DNA of 64,000 bases from Arbacia lixula (lineage: Eukaryota > Echinodermata > Echinoidea > Arbacioida > Arbaciidae): the NCBI GenBank assembly GCA_963669155.1, contig OZ022593.1, positions 20,069,683 through 20,133,682 on the forward strand. Reading direction: 5' to 3'. Positions 44,338 to 55,536 of this stretch are shown piece by piece. The position numbers were made by a program, and so were the translations under genes. Positions within the stretch are counted from its first letter, which is position 1; each line of letters begins with the position of its first letter. The notes under the pieces are model-generated. The model was given only the letters and a program-made list of their open reading frames with translations. It ran no database searches and was not told the DNA's origin.

Positions 44338-44725
44338 ATTTGAACCCTAAACCTAACCCTGACCCTAACCCTAAACCTAATTCTAAACCTTACCCTGACC
44401 CTAACCCTAGACAACTTCTTTGCCATTGAATTTGTCAAAAAAAAGTGGGCAATCCCGTACAATAGGGGACCAGGCAGTATCGCACATGTATAATGCACGC
44501 AAATGGGAACGCTGCAATACCGATTGTCGTGGGCAGAAAGTGACCTAGAAATCACTTTTTAAGACGAATTAAGCAGCGAAAATTTTGTCTAGGGTTAGGG
44601 TTAGGGTCAGTGTTAGGTTTAGAATTAGGTTTAGGGTTAGGGTTAGGGTCAGGGTTAGGTTTCGGGTTAAAATTCATAAAATTAGTGGGATACCCTGGTC
44701 CCCTATTATACGGGATTGCCAAAAA
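44338..44725. repeat. Inverted telomere-like (TTAGGG) arms and foldback
   Basis: 44343-44410 is CCCTAA/CCCTGA/AACCTA-type repeat and 44590-44670 is the reverse (AGGGTTAGGGTTAGGG, GGGTTAGGGTCAGG). In a second pair of arms, GGCAATCCCGTACAATAGGG (44448) faces CCCTATTATACGGGATTGCC (44704). A third, shorter copy lies at about 45287-45365 (AGTGGGATAACCCGGTTCCC). The hexamer is the metazoan telomere repeat, but the variants and inversion suggest a dispersed element, not a fused chromosome end. Confidence 0.8.
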
Positions 44726-44891
44726 GTGATTTCTAGGTCTGTATTAGCACCCGTTCAGGCCCTTGCCCTGGGACGAACCTGTTACATGTGTAATAATACA
44801 TGCTGCTACGCAGCAAGTACGCGCTCAGCACGCAGCTAGTTGCCTGTGCCTAGCCGCCTAGGCTGCCGCGCCGGTGCCGAAGTACGGATAC

Positions 44892-45267
44892 ACTTAAAGG
44901 GCATGTACTGTACTGGGAAGGCAAAAAAGCCTTCAAAAGGTAATTGTTTGCAATCTTCTTGGCAATGGTCTTAAATTCATGTATTGTCCATTTTAGAAGC
45001 TTGCTGAAAGTTATTTGCCCTCAAATGATCCACATATGGAGTAATTAATGACTAATGATTAAATCCTCAAAATGTTCGGGCCGAACATTTTGAGGATTTG
45101 TGATTTAATCACTCTAATCCAAATGTAGATCATTTTAGGGCAAATAACTTTCAGCAAGCTTCTAAAATGGTCAATACATGAATTTAAGACCATTGCCAAG
45201 AAGATTGCTAACAATTACATTTTGAGGGATTTTTTTGCCTTCCCAGTGCAGTACATGCCCTTTAAGC
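44892..45267. mobile_element. Near-perfect palindrome of about 375 bp (foldback MITE)
   Basis: The left end CTTAAAGGGCATGTACTG and right end CAGTGCAGTACATGCCCTTT are inverted. The whole interior pairs around a centre at 45080/45081 (AAATGTTCGGG|CCGAACATTT). Paired inner landmarks include TTAGAAGCTTGCTGAAAG with CTTTCAGCAAGCTTCTAA. Mismatches are few, which suggests a recent insertion. No coding capacity. Confidence 0.9.
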
Positions 45268-45499
45268 TGGTACATTTTTGTGTTGGTTAGGATCAGGGTT
45301 AGGTTAAGGGTTAAAATTTGTGAAATTAGTGGGATAACCCGGTTCCCTATTGTACGGGTTATTCGGCGTAGGCTCATTGCACGATTGAAATTCCTTTGGA
45401 ATTCTACTGACCAAATGTTATTTGTTAGGCCTAGTAACGTTAAATTAAAGAAAGGGCAGAGATTCTGCGACAGGCCGGGTAAGGGGTAGATAAAAAAAT

Positions 45500-46680
45500 C
45501 AGTCACTGTAGTCTGTAGCCTGTGTAGGACTAGAACGTTGGATTCGCTGAAATTGCATCTGTCGATCTGGCTCTCCTGAACACCCTCGCGGGTATGTCAA
45601 AAATGTAATTTCGATCAAAGAATGCCCCGAATGAAATGGTTATTTAAGGTTATTTATTGAGGCTCCCGGGCAGCGTGACTGGGCTGGCTGCAGTATAAAG
45701 GACTGCAACAAGATAAAAGTAAATAAATCCTCAACAATGCATGGATTAACATCTGATATGTGTTGGGATCTATGAATTTGTGAGAAAAAACACAGATCTT
45801 GCATACTTTTTGGAATTTTTGTGTAGTTGTGACTGACACATCTCAATCAAACTGCCTTAAAATGTATGAATGTGAATATTTTCCAGAAAGCTGAATAGGA
45901 TTCATTGTTGCTATTACACTATGCAGCAACATGTGCAAAAATTTTCTTGAGTGCTACATTTGTGTAAAATCCATACAAAGTGCATCTATTCTCTGATTTT
46001 GAGAGCAGGACAGCAGTTATCAACAACCCATGGCAACTAATAACGTCATGACAAATATTACAAGATTTATTATTTTGGGCTACTTGTAACATTTCTACAC
46101 TAATGAATGTCGAAATGAGGAGGTACATGTGGGCTGTTTTATACAAAATTGTCTTATTGTGGAATGTGCAGTGATCTTTATATCATTTTTATTACTTATT
46201 GCTTTTCTTCCACAGATGATCTTGTTTGTGGTGCATCTACTTACTCTTGAGGTGGTATGCATTGCTCCTCCATACACACCAGCCCAAGATGGAATTGGAA
46301 ACCATGCTGACTGTATCCTTTTCTTGAGGAGAGAAACTTTCATTCATGTGAGGTTTCCATTGAATTCAGTTCTGAACACTCCAATTTCAATATATGCACT
46401 ACCAGTACTTTGTATAATATGTTTTCATGGTAACTCCAATGCTTTTTGGAGGTTTGGTCCACTAGCTAGCATAACCTGTAAGATATTCTGAGTGCATTAT
46501 TAAATCAGGTGGATGTCATGAAAACAAGTTTTTGAACACAGTACAGGTATGACAAGTGTTACTTGTATTTTCATTCCACATCACAGGAATAAGTTTCCCT
46601 GATAAAACTACATATGGAAGAAACAACAATTGCATTCATGTTTATTTTATGTTGACTTGGTTTTTCCTTAATCCATTGCA
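45500..46680. other. AT-rich spacer / intron
   Basis: No exon I can support. TTCTTCCACAG at about 46207 followed by a short open segment and GAG|GTGGTA could be an exon, but it has no family support. Confidence 0.35.
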
Positions 46681-46691
46681 CTTTCTTACAG

Positions 46692-46782
46692 TATATCAAC
46701 TTGTAGCTGGATATTTTATTTCAGGCTATAGTATGTCTGTTATCTGTGCCTTTCTCCTTTACCGGCATGGTGTTTCAAGAAG
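46692..46782 (+). CDS. Integrase-like exon A
   Basis: Acceptor TTCTTACAG, donor AAG|GTATAG. Translates to QLVAGYFISGYSMSVICAF then LLYRHGVSR. The GYS...HGV spacing fits the first helix-turn-helix of the family. Confidence 0.6.
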
Positions 46783-49700
46783 GTATAGTGTACATTTATG
46801 TGATTATGCTTCCATCACAAAGTGCTAAAATGGCATTATTCATGGTTGCTTATGATATGTGACAGGACAAATACCTGATAATTGAGGAGATTGTGAGTCC
46901 TATGGTTTAATGGTCACAGATCAAGTTTAAATCAAAGAATTGAATGGATTACAGGATAACTTCACCCAAAACTAATGCAATGATAAGATAAAGATCAGGG
47001 AAATCTATGTTTATGTTTTGGATCAACAAGCTATTTATGCACAGTTTGATCCCAAAAGAATGTTTTTTTATTGGGTGCTCTTGTGTGATTACAGTCTGTT
47101 AGTGCTAGCGCTCTTACACTTAATGAGCTGCTCGTCCGTCAACCATTTTGGATTTTATAAACCTGAAAGATCTGATATAAAAATCGTAAATAACTCTAGG
47201 CATCACCTTATGGGACTACTACTACTAAGCGGACGCATCCGAGATTGAGTTCACAATGCAACGCTATGAGTCTTTATCATTCATCAATGTCTGCAAGTCC
47301 CCAGTTTCACACTGGATGTCCCTTGCAATGCAATCCATATAGTTCAGAGGTCTCCTTCCTCTGTTAGGGCATGGGAGTCTCATGCAAATAACATCTGATA
47401 TTACTTGGTCTTTAGCCCTAAAGCAGTGACCAGCGAATCTCGTTCGACGCTGAGCAACAATGGTAGAGATAGGAGATATGGGAGACCAGCTCAATACAGT
47501 ATATTAATAGAAGGTGTAAAGCCCTTCAATAAAAGTTTTGCAAAGATTTGCTAGACAAACATTCTAGATAAATGGGCTGGGCCTGGGACAAGGCTCCCCC
47601 CTTGGCCCCCATGAATATGTGACGTAGAAGGTGCAGAACGATAAATTTTATTATTCTGCGTGCACCACGTCACCCCTCAATGGGGGGGGGGGGGGGTAGG
47701 GGGGTTAGGGGGGTGGCCCAGCAACAGACTGCACAATTATAGCAGATGACGGTTGACGTTTGGTATTTTAGTACCTCCTAAAAGTTGTTAGAAGGCTTCC
47801 CAGCAAGCCAAATTTGATTTTACGTTATATCACATTAAAAAGAATTCTGCTCTCAAAAAATGTGATGAAGAAATATTCTTATTCGACTCAAAGTCAGTGT
47901 CCAGTCCTATCTTTGGGAAGGAAGCACTTTTGAAATATGCTTATTTCTTTTCTTTTTACAAAATGCAAATTGGGGGCCATGGAAAAGGGCTATCCTATCA
48001 TTAAACATGATAATGTCTTCTATTTTCCATAATCCATAATCGCAAGTGTTTGCACTGAAGATTTGTCTGTGTGCATGTTTGTCATTGGTCATTGTAAGCA
48101 CGTTTCAAAAGGTGGCCAAACAAAGAATACAGGGATACCATAATGCACTTAAAGTGTAATATGCAACGAAAATTATATAAAAAATAGAAAGTATTACAGA
48201 CAAGACCTTGTGATGAAATAACATACCTTTGAACAATGAAACAAACAGATGTAAGCATGAATGATAGATAGTGTAATGTTGTTAACATTGGCAGTGCTAA
48301 CTTTGCTCTGTAGAATTCTCCAAATATCAATTAACAGCAGATGAACCTTGCCCGGAGTTATGGCCTGCTTAATCTCAGATAAACCAAAATCAACTAAGCG
48401 ATTGTACACTTTCTTTTTTACTCTAGTGTTCATCAGGTGAAGTGTAATTGCAGAAAACTTGGTCTTCGTCGTCGTTGTCCTGAATCGCCGGAAGCTGACA
48501 TAGTCCGAGCTATTGCTGTAAGTTACCAAATTTGCTTAATTCTTGTATTCTGTGACAGTAAATAGGTATATCCATCATTATAGTACATTTCTGGGAGCAG
48601 AAGGCATGTTAAAATTGGCAGGCAGGCAATTTTGATTATACTTTGTTCTGTACCTCATCTTACCGCTGTTCTCAGCCATATATGTGTATAAAATTATTGA
48701 AAGACATCATATGATTGTTAATGCTTGATCAGGTTATTACTTCTATGTTTCATTGACAATGTGTTGTGGGTTGCCCCTTTGCAAGTTAGCCAACTGTTAT
48801 TCCTTTTCAACAGATTGAACAAAGGAAAAAATAGTTCTATGGAATTCCTACTTCTCCTGAAATGGCTTCAAAGTGGCTATAGGATATATATTACCTATAT
48901 TATATTGCAACATTATAGATGCACGTTGGTAAGAATTTTCTTGCCGCTATTGAAAATGTAAAAATGAAATTGAAAATATAGTTTGCACAGAACAAGACAC
49001 AAAATAGATACACTGTATTGTGGTATTAGATTTGGTCTTGATATGAATGGTGTCCATGAATGGGTTGTATTAAGTGCACAATTCTAAGTGTAAGAGCAAG
49101 GTGAGCTTGGTCTTCTTCAATTGCATTGGCAAGCTAGAGCAAATACCTGAAGACAGAAGAGGTATGACATCATTCCCCCATCCATTATGAGTGCTGCAGG
49201 TACCTAATTGCACCCCACATAATGTAGAATGACATGATGCACAAGTCACAACACTGACCAATTCTGCTGACACAATGACTAGCAAGATTATCAAAAAAAT
49301 TGCGCTTATTTTGCGGTTATGGGCCACTTTGAATGGGAATGATCTGAAAGAATGAGTGTGTTTGCAATGCCCTTTGAGTGTTAATCTACTTTTGGTTCAA
49401 ATTAAAGGCCAATATGATAACAAAGGTTTGTCATCATGGGTTATTGTCCTTGTATATCCTTTTATGTGGTTTAACCAGGGATACGTTAGGAAGGAGGGAC
49501 AACTCAAGCACAATATATTCAAACATCTGTAAGCGTGCGAATGAATGTCATAAGCATTCCACAATCACTGCAATGCTTTGATGTCCCATGCGCGACACCG
49601 TCATTTTGCTGCCGTCAACTTGGAAAGCAATATCTTTAATTCCCTTTTTTGTTTCTCGAAGCTGTGTTTCTTATCACATTTTTTTGTTATTTTCAAGAAA

Positions 49701-50536
49701 GTTAAGGGCAACACCACTTAAGATCCTGTATCGTTTTTCTTCTAAATAATTGTCAAATGATGCACAAACGGAGATATAAGATAATATTCTTACTTACTTA
49801 CATAATTAACAATTTTCTTCACTTTCCGTAGATTTCCGGAAATGTCTAATTCAGTCATTATCAAATTATATATTAAGCTGTTAATTTTCATTAACAGAGT
49901 TTGTGTGAATTTGCGTGCAGCTCAGATATTTTACTAAAAAAACTTTATTTTTGTTTGCTGATACCTTTTTTCCTCACAAAAGTATTGATGCAATCCAACA
50001 GAAGTGGACAAGCGAAATAAGACTCTACATTTCTTTTGTTCTCTCTGAGAAACTGTTGCCAGGCAATCCTGTTCGTTATTGTTAAAACACATGAAAACCA
50101 CACGCTGAGACCACATTATTTTTTCGTCGGTGCCACGCATGGGCCCAAAGAAAGAATGTTGTTTTATATCCTCACATAACATTTCCCTGGTTTAACCATT
50201 AAATAAAATGGAATCATCTTCTTACTGTGCAAGATTCCATGTGAGAGTTCCATAGAATCAATGTAGAACTAGAATTCCTTTCTGTACATTTGTTTTATTC
50301 AGGAATCAATTAATTGTGTAGAATTTGGATCACACTTTTTGTACGTCTTTGTCCTTCCAAAATGAAAAAAAAAATATTCTTTAGATATTTGTATTTCTTT
50401 GAGTGTTAAAAAAGTTAAATTTCTTTTTTTTCTTTCCTCAACATATTCAGAAAGAGCTCAATGGAAGTGGATCATGCTGTGGATATCGTGCAATGTGGCA
50501 ACGCCTAAGACGTGACCATCATCTTAATGTAAAATG
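46692..50536 (+). CDS. Integrase-type transposase-like gene, N-terminal exons
   Basis: Three exons, 46692-46782, 48427-48517 and 50451-50536, are joined in compatible phases (2, then 0). They read YQLVAGYFISGYSMS...FLLYRHGVSRSVHQVKCNCRKLGLRRRC...ADIVRAIA|KELNGSG...GYRAMWQRLRR..HHLNVK when taken in pieces. The order GYS..I..FL...HG, then K...LGLRRR, then I...L..SG...GYR.MW..LR, is the helix-turn-helix leader of a family of metazoan proteins with an rve (DDE) integrase core. The core itself (HxDGxxKL...DG) and both termini are not in the window. Such proteins derive from transposons. Spliced structure with intact phases hints at a host-like gene, though I cannot tell whether it is functional. 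What lies upstream of 46692 is unknown. Confidence 0.65.
47264..47494 (-). mobile_element. RTE/LINE reverse-transcriptase tail relic
   Basis: Minus-strand frame with ISTIVAQRRTRFAGHCFRA, then NRGRRPLNYMDCIARDI, GDLQTLMNDKDS. The pattern RR.R.AGHC.R...RGRR..NY.D.+..D......L...M.D+D is the C-terminal tail common to RTE-like non-LTR retrotransposon ORFs. Upstream reverse-transcriptase motifs are absent. It lies between integrase-like exons A and B. Confidence 0.7.
47560..47760. other. GC-richer patch with G homopolymers
   Basis: Contains ATGGGGG-type runs at 47681-47697 and 47700-47716 and the near-palindromic pair GTGACGTAGAAGGTGCAGAA / TTCTGCGTGCACCACGTCAC flanking AATTTTATT, which can fold as a hairpin. 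No coding signal. Confidence 0.5.
48427..48517 (+). CDS. Integrase-like exon B
   Basis: Acceptor TTTACTCTAG, donor GCT|GTAAGT. Translates to VHQVKCNCRKLGLRRRC then PESPEADIVRAIA. LGLRRR is the strongest landmark. Confidence 0.7.
49687..50195. repeat. Dispersed repeat, copy 2
   Basis: Homologous to 1-500. It sits in the intron between integrase-like exons B and C. The minus-strand open frame (49934-50182) aligns with that of copy 1, sharing SQREQKKC and FFxPM at the same spacing. Confidence 0.75.
50451..50536 (+). CDS. Integrase-like exon C
   Basis: Acceptor CATATTCAG after a long T/C tract, donor ATG|GTATGC at phase 2. Translates to KELNGSGSCCGYRAMWQRLR then RDHHLNVK. GYRAMWQRLR matches the GYR.MW..LR signature. 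No exon with the expected continuation (R(D/E)TV...DP.G) was found downstream. Confidence 0.75.
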
Positions 50537-51057
50537 GTATGCTTTCAAAGTATGATTTTGAGCCATTGAGGTACATGTCAGCCATTACTTAATGGTATAC
50601 GAGCACAAATAACTTTGCATCACATTATATTTCTCTACAGTAATATTTATAGTATGATTGGGAAAAAAGAATGCCATGGGGCATGTTTCTGCAGAAACAT
50701 GACAGTGACACCTCATTTACTACATAATCGAGAATCACATCAGTGCTTACTATCAGATTTAGAACTCAGGTTAGAGTTGTCATCGTGTCGAGAAACGTGC
50801 CCGTAGGTCATTTTTTTGTACTCTGCTGCTGAAAGTTCAGTGCATACTGCCATCGTTTTCTGCTCATCACCTGCTTTAGCCTGCTTAATGCATACGGGAG
50901 CATCAGCAGAGTTTAAGTCACACAAAATGCAGTACTGTGAAAAACAAAATTTGAATTGAGAGGAACTTTCAGCAGCGAAGCACAATAAACATGACTGCGG
51001 CATGATCGTTGTTGACATCCATTGAGGTGAAAGTATTTTGATCCTCATTCCCATCAG

Positions 51058-51208
51058 GCATTTGAATCACATGACCTGTCACTGTCAGTGGAAGAGCGGA
51101 CCTATTACGTGCCTTCACAGATCCAGCCCTCGACGGACCAAGAGGACCCCATGGCTGAAACCGTCGTACCATTTGCCTTCTACATCACCTTCAATGGTTT
51201 CCTGACGG
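51058..51208 (+). CDS. ROCO block 1: COR domain start
   Basis: Acceptor CATTCCCATCAG, donor ACGG|GTCAGT, 50 codons plus one base. Translates to SVEERTYYVPSQIQP...VVPFAFYITFNGFLT. YYVPS...F.F.F.GFL is the usual opening of the COR domain. It joins block 2 with correct phase (G|AG). Confidence 0.75.
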
Positions 51209-51708
51209 GTCAGTAGCATGCATTGTCTGAGACCGATCTTGGTTCTTGTACATCACTCTACATAGATAGGCTTTAACCCTCTCAGTAACATGGGTGCATA
51301 GAAGAGGTATTTAATTCCACATTACTAAATTCTCCCTATCGCATGTAGCCGATATCAAGCGATATCACTCGCAATACCAATATCTGATCAATCGCTCGTG
51401 GGACGTATACTTCCGGTATGAGTTTGGTACGTATTGAATTCACGCAATAACACACAGAATCTGTAATTTCGCCCCTCATTAACCTCGTAATATTAAAATG
51501 GAAGGGTTGTTAAATGGACGAAGGACTTGAAAAAAATACCACCATACCAACATTGATTGTAGATGGACTAATGAAACAATGAGAAGACACAAGCGAAACG
51601 ATGGCTATAGAATGTTCGTGAACCTGAAATTCATATCCCAAGAATTAAAGGTAAAAAAATTAGAGCGCCACACGCGTTCCGATTTGGAGAGCTGTATGTG
51701 ATAGGGAG

Positions 51709-52095
51709 AATTGAATAATCCAATTTTAACCGATTTCGATAAGCTGGCTAGATTGGAAGTCAAAGTACATGAAGTAGAGGTCAGTGGTCAATGAACTTTG
51801 CCAAACTTATTGATTTATTCAGTCCTTTTTAAAAAAAAGGGTAGCCCCATCAGTGAGCTTGCCTTGTTCTCCCTGTAAACCAAAATGGCAACAAAGATCA
51901 ACTGATGTAAAAGACAACAAAAGGAGAAGGAGGACTGATAGCAAAACCATACTTTTGCCAATTTCTAGAAATTGAGTGGTTTCATTCCAACTTTGAATTC
52001 AATTTTGATCCAAACCTATTATTTTTTTGAGCATAGAAAAGATCTTCAATTTCAACCAGATAAATTAAGCTAACAAAGAAGCGGAGGCATTTGCA
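51709..52095. mobile_element. GAGGCAT-type repeat, 3' part copy
   Basis: Shares ATTGAATAATCCAATTTTA, GCTAGATTGGAAGTCAAAG, GGTCAATGAACTTTGCCAAA and the end AAGCGGAGGCAT with 54190-55425 and 58640-59090. Degenerate and without coding capacity. It lies between ROCO blocks 1 and 2. Confidence 0.65.
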
Positions 52096-52219
52096 CTAGT
52101 TTTATATTGCAAAAGTGCCATTCTGTCTTTCTATGTCGGCATTGATTCTTTGAACAGCTGTGATATGACCAAAGTGATGCATTTCTCATCACTTAACGCA
52201 ATGTGTGTTTCTCCTGCAG

Positions 52220-52364
52220 AGAGTCTGTTCCACTCCATCGTGACGCGCGCTGTGCGGTGGAGCCAGATAGAGGGCGACATAGAGGCGAGACTGTTTTACA
52301 GAGAGGCAAGGTTCTATGCCAACAACCCATGGAGATGGCCGCTGCAAGGCTGCCCAGGATCAAG
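52220..52364 (+). CDS. ROCO block 2: COR domain
   Basis: Acceptor TTTCTCCTGCAG, donor CAAG|GTAAGA. Reads ESLFHSIVTRAVRWSQIEGD then ARLFYREARFYANNP. After NNP the frame in use looks wrong (WRWPLQGCPGS). A one-step shift gives MEMAAARLPRIK, which is in phase with block 3. This suggests a frameshift of one or two bases near 52325-52332. Confidence 0.7.
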
Positions 52365-52930
52365 GTAAGACCTCTGAGTTGTATGTTAACCTTTAACATC
52401 TTTGCCCAGTCTAATAAAGAGTTTTGATTAATAGCAGTTCATTTTATTCCATTCATTATAAAGAAAGATATATTCATCGACAAACAACATTTCATAATAC
52501 CACAAAACATGAATAGATATAACAAATATTAATAAAAACACAAATCCAACAAATTGAGCAGTAAGCCTTATAAATGCTGACCCCAAAAGTAAGGATTAAA
52601 GAGGCGTAAGATGTATTGATCTGAATCGATTGCAAGTCTAATCCCTGTCAATGATCTAGTGTTACAATTGATACCAATCACCAGTCAAGTTGCAATCAAT
52701 CAGTTCTTTTTATTTTTTATATTTATAGTTTTTATTGAAAATCAACACAAATCACATCAGTTCTTTGTAAGGCAGAGCCCTTATTTTGAAGTGGGATCTG
52801 TTTAGAAGCAATGGAGTTGTAGTTGCTAGAGCAGTTTTCATTGTATCCCCTTTCTTAACCCCCTGGAGTGGTCTATATGTAGGTGTCAATGTAATGTTAA
52901 AGATGTGCTCCTCGTGTTTTCTTTTGGCAG

Positions 52931-52992
52931 ATCAACATCTTACAGGTGGTCAGCAGCGAGGACAAGAAAGAGGCAGAGAGGCTTGTGCCAAG
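52931..52992 (+). CDS. ROCO block 3: short exon
   Basis: Acceptor TTTTGGCAG. The frame INILQVVSSEDKKEAERL looks coding. The best donor (CCAAG|GTACAG) leaves a phase that creates a stop on joining block 4. Splicing at the weaker CTT|GTGCCA would give EAERL|VRHFLDSSL in frame. Confidence 0.55.
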
Positions 52993-53822
52993 GTACAGAC
53001 CAAGTTACATGATAACTTCCCAATTAGCTGTTGCCATAGAAACGGCCAGTTATTGGAGCTGTATGTGTAAAGTATCACTAATTTGAAGCCCCCTTTTTTG
53101 TTGTTTATATGCATTTGTATTGTTAACATTACCATTCATGAAACAAGTCTCTGAAAGTTCTAAATGTTCTTTGTATTATTTTGTGTCATTTCCTAGACAG
53201 AAGTGTGTAGGATATTTTGCTCTCTGTACTCTTTGGCATACAGGCCAACCATACTGAACTTGGAGTAATTATTAATTTTTTTTCTAATCCAACTGATAAT
53301 AAATTTATTGTTTTTTTCCATGAAATGCAATGCAAAAGTATACAATTTATTAGTAATCTAATCTTACTGTTCATGTTTTTTTATTGTTAACATTAACATT
53401 CATGAAACAAGTCTTTGAAAGTCCCAAACTGATAATAAATTCATCCTCTTTTCCATGAAATGCGTTGCAAAAGTATACAAAAAGTTATTAGTATCTGAAT
53501 TCCTGCATGTAACATTTGGCAGATGTGCATTGGGTTTGGATGGTTGAACATATAAAGTACTGTATATGCTATATATTCAGCGAGTATGATTTCTTGTGAC
53601 TTAGCGACAATTTCGCGAGTGGTTAGACCGTGGATCGTGGAGTACGGAGTAATATTAGTACATGTGTGCATGTCGTATTCATGTCGGGATCAAAGTTAAT
53701 AAACTTTACGTGGTGTTAAATTCACGAATAGCACCTGACTCAAGAAATTCACAAAAATTAAAAACCGTGAAATATATGGAGTATACAATATTTAGTGAGG
53801 ATCAATGTCTACTTGTTCCCAG

Positions 53823-54081
53823 GTGAGGCATTTCCTGGACAGCAGCCTGTACGACCTGCGGCAGCTGAGCATGTGGAGGATCAGCTACCAGTTCTCGGTG
53901 GCCTGCCCCTGTAGCAAGGTGTGCTTGGCCCACAGCCAGTCAGCCTGCGGCCAGGAGGCCTGCCTACACTTCCTGAGTCTGGACCAATGCCTGGCAAACA
54001 TGGTGCTCCTATGCGAGTCCCGGCAGGTGCGTATCAAGGCCTCTCAGCAGCGGTTCCCATCGGAGAGGGCGAAAGTTCCCT
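53823..54081 (+). CDS. ROCO block 4: Cys/His-rich exon
   Basis: Acceptor TTGTTCCCAG, donor CCCT|GTAAGT, 86 codons plus one base. Reads VRHFLDSSLYDLRQLSMWRI, ACPCSKVCLAHSQSACGQEA, CLHFLSLDQCLANMVLLCES. The C-x-C-x3-C-x2-H-x5-C-x4-C-x-H spacing looks metal-binding and recurs in invertebrate ROCO proteins I have seen, though I cannot name the domain. Confidence 0.8.
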
Positions 54082-54189
54082 GTAAGTGGCGCTTAATTTC
54101 TAAACGCAATGAGAAAAAGTCATTGTTTGCAGCTCAACAAGTCTGTAGAGAAAACTTTCTTTGACTGTTTCCATGAAATATATAATGTC

Positions 54190-55425
54190 ACCATTTTGAG
54201 CTAGTACATCTTTTTATGCCTCGGCCATGTAGTGGCCTTATGTTTTCGGGTTGTCCGTCCGTCCATCCGTCCGTCCGTCCGTCTGTCCGCAAGTCCGTCC
54301 GTCCGTCTGTCTGTAAGTCTGTCCGCCCGTCTGTCCGTAAGTCCGTCCGTCTGTCCTGAATCCGTTTAGGCAATATCTTGAGAACTGCTGAGCAGATTTG
54401 CTTCAAACTTGGTACATGTATGTATTGCATGAAACTAATGAAGTGTGTAAAATTGTGGTCAAATCTGATTGAGGTCAAAGGTCAAAGGTCAATGAACTTT
54501 GTAAAAATTGCCCCAAAACGATCATTTCCATAATAAATCCAAATCCAAGGATGCAATTCTCATTAAACATGGTAGAAAGATAGATCACTACTTGGGGATA
54601 GACTGGTGACATTTTTGGTAAAATTCCTGAAAGGTCAGAGGTCAAAGGTCAATGAAATTTGTGAAAATTTCCCAAAAATTGACCTTTTTCACAATAAATC
54701 CAAATCCAAGGATGCAATTCTCATTGAACATTATACAAAGATAGATCACTACTTGGGGATAGACTGGTGACATTTTTGGTAAAATTCCTGAAAGTTCAGA
54801 GGTCAAAGGTCAATGAACTTTGCCAAAATTGGCTAGAAATTGCCCCCAAATTGATAATTTTCAAAATATATCCAAATCCAGTGGAGCAATACCAACCAAA
54901 CATGGTGCAAAGATTGATCACTACTAGACTGGTGATATTTTGTGTGAAATTTCTCAAAGGTCAGGGACCAAAGGTCAATGAACTTTGCCAAAATTGGCTA
55001 AAAATTGCCCCCAAATAGATATTTTTCACATTGAATCCAATACTAATGATTTAATTCAAACCAAACATAGTACATAGATTTATCACTTCATGGAGGTAGA
55101 CTGATGAAGTTTGTGTAAAATTCCTGAAAGATCAAAGATCAATGAACTTCACCCAAAATTGGCTAATTTTAAACAAACTTGATACAAGGATGAATTTAGA
55201 CAGACTGGTTAGATTGGAAGTCAAAGAAGTAAGAGGTCAAAAGTCAATGAAAATTGCCAAACTTGGCTTAACTTGAAAAAAAACAGAATGTGATATTTTC
55301 ATTTCAAATAGGAGCAATGGAACATTGCCCACCAAACATACACATTTTCTGAAAATAGCAAAGAGGCGGAGGCATATTTATCGACTGCGTGGCAGTTGAA
55401 TTGCTCCAGTTAATCAAACTTTCAC
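54190..55425. mobile_element. GAGGCAT-type non-coding repeat with (GTCC)n
   Basis: Begins TATGCCTCGGCCATGTAGTGG, then TTATGTTTTCGGGTTGTCC and about 100 bp of (CCGT/CTGT)n, then TCTTGAGAACTGCTGAGCAG, then several tandem modules of about 150-170 bp each containing GGTCAATGAACTTTG and CCAAAATTG. It ends GGCGGAGGCATATTTATCG. The GAGGCATA ends are inverted. Spread widely in marine invertebrates as I recall. It has inserted between ROCO blocks 4 and 5. Confidence 0.8.
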
Positions 55426-55536
55426 TTATATGTTTCTTTCATGTATCTGCTTATATAGAAACAAACATAATTTCAGGGTGAACTATCCCTTTAATGTGCC
55501 AGATAAACTCTAGCATTATGGGAATAAAGTGCTGAT

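Noticed and set aside
44338-44670. True chromosome-end or telomere-fusion site
   Set aside because: The TTAGGG variants are mixed and mirrored with shared non-telomeric arms, and a third copy follows, so a dispersed element fits better.
46213-46250. Possible exon after TTCTTCCACAG
   Set aside because: Very short, weak donor, and the peptide matches nothing.
51058-51208. Joining integrase-like exon C directly to the COR exon as one fused gene
   Set aside because: The phase (two leftover bases) forces the wrong frame through the COR exon, so they are treated as separate genes.
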